A DNA stretch of 64,000 nt, from positions 96,845-160,844 of the forward strand of contig JAIQDT010014666.1 in NCBI GenBank assembly GCA_021521415.1. The letters are read 5' to 3'. The DNA is from Bidens hawaiensis. Its lineage: Eukaryota > Streptophyta > Magnoliopsida > Asterales > Asteraceae. The notes beneath the pieces are model-generated. The model was not told the origin of the DNA. It saw only the letters and a program-made list of their open reading frames with translations, and did no database searches. Position numbers and translations under genes: made by a program. Positions 55,801-64,000 of this stretch are shown here, piece after piece; positions within the stretch are counted from its first letter, which is position 1; each line of letters begins with the position of its first letter.

Positions 55801-57989
55801 GCCTGTTCCGCCCCCATTACTCTGCGCTTTTGTATGACTGGCGTAAAAGCCGGGTCACACTTGAGCTTATGCTCTGCCTTACTTCGAGGTACACCAGTCA
55901 TGTCAGCTGGTGTCCACGCGAAGATGTCAGCGTTTCTCTGTAGTAAGCGTTTGAGTAAGGTGCGCGTAGGATCAGTTATTGTTGGGCCAATTGTAACAGC
56001 CTGGTCAGGGTATTTGCCATTGAGGGCCCATTTTTCTGGTTCGGTGATGGTTGGTTTAGCCATCTTTGGTTTGGGTTTCGATGAGACGGATGCGATGCAT
56101 ACCTGGGGGATACCGGTGATCATCGCTACACCCTCAGCAGTTGGCCATCCCATCATGCCGTGGACTGAAGATACCACGGCGTTGAATCTTGCAATCCCGT
56201 CTCTCCCGAAGAGAATGTCGTATGTGTGATGTGGCTTCCTCATTACGACGAAGTCCACGTCTTCTGTGCGAGAGTATTTCCCGTCCGTGAGAATGACAGG
56301 GAAAGATAGGATACCCAGGGGGGTGTTTGTGCTGCCGTCGAACCCTTCCAATGAGGCGTAAACCATTTCCAGGCGTTCTTTGTCTTCGTCGTCTAGCTTT
56401 TCGAAGAACTGCCTGTACATAACCGTTGACGAGGCGCCGTTGTCAGCAAGAGTGCGGGAAGTTATGTAATGCCCCAGCCGGCTTTTGATGACGATAGGGC
56501 CTTCCTTGCTGGGTCCTCCTGGCACTCGCGGGAAGCGCACCTCAGCTTCCTTCCATTCACATGGTTCTGTCGTTCGTCTTTTTCTTCCTCTGATGTTGCC
56601 ATGAACCATGTGGATGCTGATGTCAACGGGCTTTCGTCCGTTGCCTTGATACCGGTTATCATTTCTTCCTCCATTCTTGATTGATGCCACAAGGTGTGCA
56701 AGTCTTCCATCCTTGACGAATGTTTCAACAATATCCTTCAAGGATGTGCACTCCTCTGTATTGTGACCCTTTGTCCCGTGGAAGTCACAGGATTTGCTCT
56801 GATCCGTATTAGGTTGCTGCCGGATCATTGGAGCTTTTGGCCATGGGAGTTTTTCGGTGGCAAATATCTCCGTGACGCTTTTGGTGAGTGGCGTCCACCG
56901 GTGTTTTCGGCTTGAAGGGTGCGTGTTATCCCTTCCGCCAACAAGAGGGCGAGAGTTGGATGAGGTGTCAAAGTTTACCCTTGACTGCCAAATACCTAGC
57001 TTCCTCTTTTTGTTCTGCCGGTCGATCCGAACATTGTTTTCTCTAGTCCTCTGCGTGTAGAGGTGTGTACTCTGGGGAAGATCCCTACCCAGTTGCTTCT
57101 CCGTCGCGGCAAAGCGCTTGGCCGCCGTCATGATGGCATCCCATGTCGATGGCATGCCGTCCTTACCCGTCAACGTACGGATAAGCTCTGGGTATTCGGC
57201 GCCCTGGATGAAAGCGGCGCGAACAAGATCTTCACTTATGTTGCCCAGACTCAGCTTTTTGGAGTTGAAGCGAGTGATGAAGTCTAGTAAAGATTCATCT
57301 TCCTCTCTCACGCAGTTGAGGATCGTCCACAGCTCTTCAGTATATTTCCTCTGTTGACTGAAGTGTTGGCTGAACTTGTGTTGAAAGTCCGCCCAATCAT
57401 AGATGTGGTGGACCGGTAAACGATCAAACCACGCCCTGGCCGCTCCAACCAGCGTCATCTGGAACATATAACACCACGTGGGTTCCGTCCAGTTACTGAC
57501 TGTTGCCCCCGCTATGAATCTGTTCAAGTGATCGTCTGGGTCGGATAGACCATCATAAGTGCCGATGTTGGACATCTGTTTGGCACTTCTCGGGGCGATT
57601 GCTTCCGCAATGTCCCTTGCAAACTTGGATGTTCCCGCATTTGCAGCAGTTGGTCTAAAGGTTTTGGAGAAGTCGCGTGGGTTTCCCCCCGCGTTCCTTG
57701 GTTTGAAGGTTTCTCCGAAATTCCTTCTTGGTTGGAAGTCCGTTTCTTTACGCTTCCCTTTCGCCCTATGGCGAGGGTTCGCGTCAGTGTCGGATTCCTC
57801 TCGATCATCGTCCGAGTACTCGCACTCACTGTTCATGTTGAGCTGTTGTCGAGTGCTTCCGAATGCGTCAGCCTGTTGGAGTGAACGCAAGCGTTCATCC
57901 AACTCAGCTTGGAATTCCTTCTGACGTGCTTTGGCCCACGCCTTAACTTGATCGAGTGTTTGGCGAGGGAGCCTCGTCTGTTTCTCCAA
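52833..57989 (-). pseudogene. gag-pol of the Tat element, three internal stops
   Basis: One minus-strand frame of about 1720 codons with stops at 54684-54686 (TGA), 54234-54236 (TAA) and 53541-53543 (TAA). Residues, numbered from the first codon: gag capsid about 135-290; zinc motif CDFHGTKGHNTEEC 401-414; protease with ADNGAS near 515; reverse transcriptase about 700-930 with YMDD at 870-873; a first RNase H that has lost most catalytic residues; then, after the first stop, a second archaeal-type RNase H (LYTDGAASNEGSGAG). The integrase has H-H-C-C, a DDE core (AIDVTG, VSDNGTNF, VERANKS) and the tail GAYRLERLDG. The frame begins with TTG; the true gag ATG is probably 58164, near the primer site, in another frame, so a frameshift lies between. 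The end at 52835 may be a fourth premature stop, since KCYM-like codons follow. Not functional as it stands. Confidence 0.93.
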
Positions 57990-58211
57990 CTGGGCATCAG
58001 TGAACCCCAGTGAAATATTGTTTACTGCACTTGCCCCGGCTTGGGTAACCGGGGTAGTGTTCGTAAAATTTGTGTAACCGCCGGTGTTTCCCCCAGTAGC
58101 TGGGGTTGTGGTTACCGGGTTTCTTGGTCACTTACTGGCCTTGGGACCGGAGTAACGTTAACCATTTTTTCAGAAGTTTTGAAAAAACTGAGAATTAGTT
58201 CTAGCTTTTAT

Positions 58212-58226
58212 GCACGGATGGCGCCA
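58212..58226 (-). other. Primer binding site of the Tat element
   Basis: The minus strand reads TGGCGCCATCCGTGC one base after the 5' LTR. TGGCGCC is the usual start of Tat primer sites. I do not assign the exact tRNA. Confidence 0.8.
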
Positions 58227-58227
58227 A

Positions 58228-59142
58228 TGAAGAAACACTAAGCGATGTTTCCCACGAGGGTTAGGTCCGGCAAAGAAGGATGTTCTTCAGATGACCTGCA
58301 AAACAGACACCGTGAGCTCGTCACTGAGAAGGGGGGGGTTCCTCCTTATGACCACCCTCCGGCATGAGAATCAGACTAGGTTGCTCTGAATATAAGTATA
58401 TATTGAGAGAAATAGCTAGTGAAGGTAAGATACAAGATGATGATACCGTTCCAAGGTGTTTGAGTATTTATAGCCGAAGGTAGGTTTCCAAGCAGGTACA
58501 GCCAGCTGTATAAAATTCCTGTTCTACCAACTATGGGCTAGGCACGTGCCATGCTGGTTGGTGGGTAGGCAGCGGCTGATAGTGACAAGGCCGGCTTTGT
58601 ACTGTTCCCTTTCCACCAACTGCAGGCTATGTGCGTGCCACGACAAGGGTTGGTGAGTAGGCAGCGGCTAATAGTGACAAACAGTACTAGAGCATGCTCC
58701 TCGTACTGTTGTCGGTGAGCTGTCACCCTGTGATTGGTTCATGGGCTGCTTTGGTCAGATCTTGTCTATTTTGTCCATACCTTGGCAGGTATAGTACAAA
58801 AGATCTTCCAGAAGCATACGGACTGGCTCATTTGGGCGGGAGTATTCCCGCCTTGCTCATTCCTTCAGGTGACACTGAATTATTGAATTAGTGCCTTGTG
58901 CGTGTAGCCTTGCTATTAGTGCGGGTAGCCTTCCCTGATGGCTTGTATCCGCAGCTGCGGGGACAGGCGGGGTACTTCACCATTGGGAGGCTTTCCCTGC
59001 GGAAACAGCTGGCGTACTGCGCGTAAGGTCTTCATCTCTGAGCATGGTGGGTCCTGCGGAACCAGTTGGTCCTTGCGCAGACGTCCCTCTTCAAGGTGAG
59101 TCTTGCGGGTCCAACTGGGCTCTGCTGGGACCTACCTCTTCA
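58228..59142 (-). repeat. 5' LTR of the Tat element
   Basis: 915 bp, minus-strand TATA CTATAAATAC at 58464-58473. It is nearly identical to the 3' LTR apart from about 13 substitutions, a shorter poly-G run and the missing 37-bp stretch. It carries the same 92-bp tandem repeat. Confidence 0.93.
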
Positions 59143-60694
59143 AAGGCCAAAACAAATAAGACAAGCGTGATAACACAAAGAAGACATGTGTGATAAATAT
59201 GTAATATTTAAAATATAAACATACAACTTATAAAAAGATAAATGAAATGGTTGCCTTAATTGTTCATTGGTCGGATGTCTTGGACTTGTTTTAAAACCCA
59301 AATATTGTATTGCATAATTTAAAATATTAATATATAAATATATAACTAATTTAAAACAATATACAAAAATACTTCATATTTTTTAATCTCTAATATTAAT
59401 AAAAGTGAAGTAGTAAATAATTCCATAATAATCCATCATTTGTAGTCTAGTGGTAGAAAGACGTTCTTCACTGATGTTTCAAGTTTGATTCTCACTTGTT
59501 TCACTTTTGGTGGATTATTGTCATGAAATATTTGAGTTATGCTTTAAAAGGTTATCAGTTCGAATCTCGAGCATATCTTGGTTTTTGTCCCACCATATAT
59601 TACGCAAGGAAGTTATACAATTGACAGTTGACGATATGGTTTTCAGGGAACGCCCAAACCAAACTCTGAGGCCAATGTATGACTGATTAAGACAACATAA
59701 TCTGGCTAGAGTGGGGTAACACAGCCCTCCAAATTAAGGAGTGTGGTAGCCTTGGTGGCCTAAAAACATAAGAAAGTTGTCATTCTAAAAAAAATAAACA
59801 AATCGCTAATAAATGAGATTTTGAATGGAGAAAAACAAAAGAAATAAAAAAACTGAGATTAGATTTGGCTTTGAAAACAATTCATTACAACGTAAGGAAC
59901 CAAATGCACAACATGTAAAACACCACGTACAAAAATTTAAACGTTAAGTACATGCTAAGAAGCATTAAATACATGCTAAGAAGTTGCAATTTAAATATAT
60001 GTGTAATTATGTGAAGTTTAAGTGACAATTTTAGAAAAGTTGATCAACCCAATCTAAGCAAGTGAAGACCCCGCAGGTTGTGGTGGTTCGAACTTGATTT
60101 GCAAATGAACCTAACGCCTACGAAGGTTGCCTCGTTGTAAACCAAATAGAATCCAAACCCTCTATTTATAGATGCTTTAACCGGCGCGTTGTGGAGGGGA
60201 CACGGCGATAACTCGGTTGGTATCAGGTCGGTTTGTTACGCTGCCATTAAAATAAAAGCTTTGTGAACAAAGTTGAAAGGCTAAATAGTCTTGTGTGAAA
60301 CGCGTAAATGCATGAAAACTTAGGTGGCTAAAGTTTGAAGAAGAGGTAACTTTGTTGACCAAAGTTGAAAATTTTAATTTTTTGCAACATCGTTAAAATT
60401 TCGTGCCAAATTTTGCAACCTTTAAAAGTTAAAGGGCGTCAAGGTATAATATCCGGAACAAAGAGAAGGCAAAATACGCGTAAACACAACGTTCGGATCT
60501 TCGTTTTGATACTTTATAAGTCAAGGGACCAAATGGTAATGAATCCAAAGTTTAACATAAGGGTTAAGAATGAAAATATCCCAAAAGTTTGTTAGACGAA
60601 CCATCTAACCACTTTAGACGGCCTGCATCAAGCTTTAAAAGTCATATGGCGGTTCTGACTTATTAGACAAGCCATATCAAATATGAGACGATCC
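59143..60694. other. Intergenic DNA with a SINE-like piece
   Basis: No gene seen apart from the tRNA-like sequence listed separately. Short ORFs at 60177 and 60365 look like chance. Confidence 0.45.
59446..59512 (+). repeat. tRNA-like (SINE head) sequence
   Basis: TAGTCTAGTGGTAG matches a polymerase III A box and, about 30 bases on, AGTTTGATTCTCA a B box. A second B-box-like CAGTTCGAATCTCG lies at about 59556. Too diverged for a tRNA gene; a SINE is likely. Confidence 0.5.
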
Positions 60695-60769
60695 TTCTCA
60701 ACACGAATTCAACTTTGCCTTCTCAACACGAATTCAACTTTGCCTTCTCAACACGAATTCAACTTTGCC
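60695..60769 (+). repeat. Perfect 3 x 25-bp tandem repeat
   Basis: Three identical copies of a 25-base unit beginning TTCTCAACACGAATTC stand head to tail, with no mismatch. Confidence 0.97.
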
Positions 60770-61640
60770 ATTTTTGACACCTCTGTATTAACGTGACAAG
60801 GGCGGATTTTGAAATTCACTTCATTTTAGCCTATAAAGGGATGCAATCTCGCCCATTATCATGCATAAACTTATCAAACCATCCCTTGATAATTTCCAAA
60901 CCCTTTTTAATCCAAATTAAAGGATAATCAAGTGTTCTTGGTATTCCTGGTTAGCTTCATCAAGAAAGATTTATTCTCCATAAACAAATTATGTTGAAAC
61001 ACAAGAAGACTATGTTTAGGTGTTGTTAAGGTGTTTTCATTATCCTTAAACACATCCCAAACCATCTCATAATCAACAACCTTGTTTAACTTGTTCTTAT
61101 TGTTTTTAAGGTTTCTTCATCAAAAAGAAAGGTGTTAATGGCCTGGTTCTTAGTAACCAAGTGCTAAAATCCGAGGGAAGGTTTTGTCCAAGTAATATTA
61201 AGTTCTAGGAGTGTTTATGTTACAACTTGGAGTAAGGTATACAAGAGCCAGACACGTTAAAAGTTTCTTTTATTGTATTTAAGCGAGTATCCAAGCTTTA
61301 TCAATCAAACCTCGGAAAAACATAAGTAACAAAAGTAGTATAAGTGTTTCCAAGCAAGTATAAGGTCAAAGAACCTATTAACGGATGTCGGAATCATGTT
61401 TAAAATGATTTTAACATAAACAGGCCAAATGGAAGGATTAGACGGACCGCCTAACCCTTCATACGGTTGTCTCAATCATTTTTCATATGTGTCAAGTTTA
61501 AAAGATTATATGACATGTCACATGTTTATACGGACCTTCTCAATGTGATATCGTCTGTCTCATTAAAACGGATTGTCTAAACTTATTGACATCCGGTCAC
61601 AACAAAGGTTCAGTCAAAATGGTAAAAGATGGTTTATATG
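60770..61640. other. Intergenic DNA, no gene seen
   Basis: No supported gene. A promoter-like CCTATAAAGGGATG occurs at 60831, and short GTCTCAA/CTAACC phrases recur. This may be part of an unrecognised LTR. Confidence 0.4.
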
Positions 61641-62320
61641 GTGTAACACCCTGACCTTGGGCGGAATACGTCGTGGCGGTACTTACAAATTTCTCATTGG
61701 TTCGTAACACTATTAAAGTGACAATAAGTATATTTATTCCACTTCAAATAATCACAAGTACACATTGGTTTGAATCAAATAAGAATGCATCGGAGTATAA
61801 GGATAACAACTGATTTAAATAATCCTAAAGGTCCAATCTTGTTAGCTTCGTTTCTTCGCATTTCATCAATTAACCTGTAGCACGTTAAAAATAACATATA
61901 TTTTATCAACTTGTATGTTGGTGAGGTTTAATAAATTTGATATATAGATAAATACAAAAATGCTTTTCGATTCACATGTCACAATGTAATATATCCAATC
62001 ATAACATAAATGGAAAGCAACTAAAAACACCCCAATCTTCTAACCAAAGTCGAAGTCTTAGGGGAATGATGATCGCCATCCAGTTCAACCGAAGTCCAAG
62101 AACAGATGGCGCAGGTACGTCCCGTCGGACCATCCCACTTCGATGTTGGATATTTTATGTCATAACTATAAAGTGATAAAGAAAACGCACATTAGTCTTA
62201 AGTAGTCATTATAAACAATATGAAATAAATATTATTAACATGCATGACATAATTGTGAATTGATTTGTAAACGAAGAGCATGCACTAACGAGAGAAAATG
62301 GTAATGTGCCACACCCCAAG
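61641..62320 (-). repeat. Probable gypsy LTR end, reverse orientation
   Basis: TGTAACACCCTGACCTTGGG reads as the inverse of a gypsy LTR 3' end (CCCAAGGTCAGGGTGTTACA). The 100 or so bases that follow look like LTR sequence, but I cannot set the inner boundary. No primer site lies outside it. Confidence 0.4.
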
Positions 62321-63179
62321 TATTTGTAAAGCATGGAAAAAGGGTATTATGAATTCACATGTTAAACAAAGCAAGTTTGAAGAAGAAAAACAATTAAGCT
62401 AGTGAACCGAGTAGGTTCGGTTCGACACGTGATCCTAAAAATATGAAATATTTCTAGGTTCAATATATTGCACAAGATAACATATAAAACATGGATGATT
62501 CTGTTAGAAGTTTTGGGTTTTAAGGCTTTGAAGAAAATATATATATTTTACTCTATATGTGGTTTTTAGACTTTTTCGACGTAAAAGTTTGAAGTGGGTT
62601 AATTCTTATTTATTTAGTAAAGTTGTGTTGTAATAAGGGTTAGTCACGTTCATAAGTTCGACTAGTTTCAAGAAATACCGAAACGGGCCTAAAAAGTAAG
62701 AAAACAAGATTAAGCGAGTGGTTCGTGTTCATTAATAACAATGCTTGAGCGTATTAAATGGTTAATCAAGTCTTTAGCCTAGTCTTAAGCAAGAGTAATG
62801 AGATAATTAAATGTTTTGACCAAACTAATGGATTGAAAATATAAATCATAAAAGAATAAAAGTAAATAAATTACTAACATGAAATATAAGTGACATGAAA
62901 ATCAATGCTTTCATAAATAAATGTGCGTCTGAATTATATCAGAATTTTAAAACGGATCAGGTTTCGGTTTTGAAAATTGACAAATGTCATATACGAACTG
63001 TCTCATTTTCATAAGGTCCGTCTCAATAGAAATTTTATTATTTTATGTAAAATTATGTTTTGAACATATAAACTAAATCAACCTATAAACGAGGATTAAA
63101 ACAATAAAACCATGCCAGTATGGTCTGCAGCTGGATTAAAAGACGATCCAAGTATTTATGTAAACCTGTTTTATTATAG
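62321..63179. other. Unassigned, retroelement-like DNA
   Basis: TGCCACACCCC at 62328 is another possible reversed LTR end. No ORF or clear boundary. Confidence 0.35.
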
Positions 63180-63680
63180 GTTAAGTATCAATCAAACGGA
63201 AGCTTTTCAAACTAGTCACCACAACAAAACATATCAGGAGAATATGTTAAACCTTCATTAATAGTCAAACATATTTTTACTTATAAGATAAACGAGTTGT
63301 TTGTCCTAAAGCGTCAGTCAAACATTTACATGAGATTTTGTGATCTCTAAAACTTTATAATACAAAAGAAGAAAAAAAAAACTCGGACCGGATCCAAAAT
63401 AACTGACCAAGCTAATACGCTATTGTCAGTCATAACTAGTTCTCCAATGGCTCAACTCCCGGAGAACCCTTGAACCGTGGGTGTTAGAGCAGTGCTACAA
63501 ATGTTTTGGGGCTGGTTTGCATGCTTTATGTGTCAAGTAAAGTAATGAAAAGTTAACTGTCAGTTATGTAGTCAAGCTTTAGTCAGTTGGACCCATAGTA
63601 TGGGTACTCAGTTAGACCCGTTGTACGGTACACAGTTAGAACCCGTTGTATGGGTACTAGATTGGCTCTATGTATGAGCA
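63180..63680 (+). repeat. Diverged Tekay-family LTR fragment, + orientation
   Basis: Phrases occur in the same order as in the Tekay LTR at 9.4-10.8 kb: TACATGAGAT, GATCTCTAAAAC, TTATAATACAAA, ACTCGGACCG, ACTAGTTCTC and GAGCAGTGCTACA. Similarity is patchy, so it is an old or sister-family copy that may run to the window end. Confidence 0.55.
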
Positions 63681-64000
63681 CTAGATGACACCCTTATGTG
63701 GCGTGTGTCAGTGATTTCAATTACACGAGGACAATTCAGTACGTATGGTTAGTTGTTTTGACAGTTATGCTTTATGCTCGTACAATATTATTTATGTTGT
63801 GCGAATTTTCTGTAGTGAGAATTTCAGCGGGAGTCTTTGAAAGAGGAGTCCAACTGCTGGGACCTCGGTTTGAAGGTCCCACTTTGTTCTTGTTTCCTAT
63901 GAGGGACATTGCATCAAATGGTTTTGATATGTCCGAGCTTGGCTGAAGCCTTGACCAAATAGGGCCTTTCGCCTGTCTATTAGGTCTCGGGGTTTGAAAC
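63681..64000. other. Window end, unassigned
   Basis: A short frame at 63698-63946 shows no recognised domain. The element to the left may continue here. Confidence 0.35.

Larger units (their letters stand above)
46950..59142 (-). mobile_element. Ty3/gypsy retrotransposon, Tat lineage, with antisense gene
   Basis: 12.2 kb with two LTRs that start TGAAGAAACACTAAG and end CTACCTCTTCA. The flanks are AAGGA on the left and AAGGC on the right (four of five bases agree). Primer site and gag-pol run leftward from the right LTR. A second RNase H domain after the first marks the Tat lineage (Retand/Ogre group). Between pol and the 3' LTR is a spliced gene on the opposite strand. I counted about 13 substitutions in 915 aligned LTR bases, so it is younger than the Tekay copy. 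Confidence 0.94.

Noticed and set aside
53203..57924. Many plus-strand ORFs over pol (for example 54043, 55834, 57559)
   Set aside because: Shadows of the minus-strand gag-pol with its RT, RNase H and integrase motifs.
60695..60769. CRISPR-like array
   Set aside because: The 25-base units are directly adjacent without spacers, in a plant genome; it is a simple tandem repeat.

Overview
This is a gene-poor stretch of a plant nuclear genome. It is AT-rich, has one clearly spliced host gene, and is otherwise filled with nested transposable elements. The host gene encodes a mitochondrial glycine-cleavage H protein whose presequence and mature part look eudicot. The style of the Ty3/gypsy elements and the presequence make Asteraceae my best guess, but the family is an inference.

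Layout. 1-6.75 kb is intergenic DNA with short MITEs carrying TAA target duplications, tandem duplications and one copy of a dispersed repeat. From 6.75 kb a CACTA (En/Spm) element begins; its transposase is frameshifted and is split at 8447/18700 by a complete Tekay-type (chromovirus) Ty3/gypsy retrotransposon, 8448-18699, with the 5-bp target duplication ACAAG. The left LTR of that element carries a 983-bp TTA-flanked DNA-transposon insertion that the right LTR lacks. 18.97-25.40 kb holds a second, reverse-oriented LTR of the same family. It is itself interrupted by 4.57 kb of another reverse-strand gypsy-like element with one LTR, a tRNA-Asp-type primer site, an acidic coiled-coil ORF and no pol. 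A long-armed foldback element and a copia 3' end follow.

26.88-28.94 kb is the H-protein gene (GDCH, four exons, + strand). 29-46.9 kb is intergenic: one unrecognised 86-codon ORF, a CACTA-like short-motif array, a (TA)n-flanked MITE, a 333-bp Helitron with a textbook hairpin end, a 338-bp CACTA MITE, a Harbinger MITE interrupted by a solo LTR, a LINE tail and a probable copia solo LTR.

46.95-59.14 kb is a Tat-lineage Ty3/gypsy element on the minus strand with LTRs about 1.4% different. Its gag-pol, with two RNase H domains, runs leftward. Between pol and the 3' LTR lies a spliced gene in the opposite (+) direction with its own TATA box. Both reading frames carry stop codons. 59-64 kb holds SINE-like and diverged gypsy LTR pieces and a perfect 3 x 25-bp tandem repeat.

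The genes do not form a pathway. Only the H protein has a cellular role (photorespiratory glycine decarboxylation in mitochondria); the rest is transposon biology. I see no CRISPR array, operon, rRNA gene or intact tRNA gene. The two parts most worth following up are the Tat element's antisense gene with its own promoter, and the extra ORF in front of gag in the Tekay element. Both are features of mobile elements. I found no convincing evidence of a wholly new host system.
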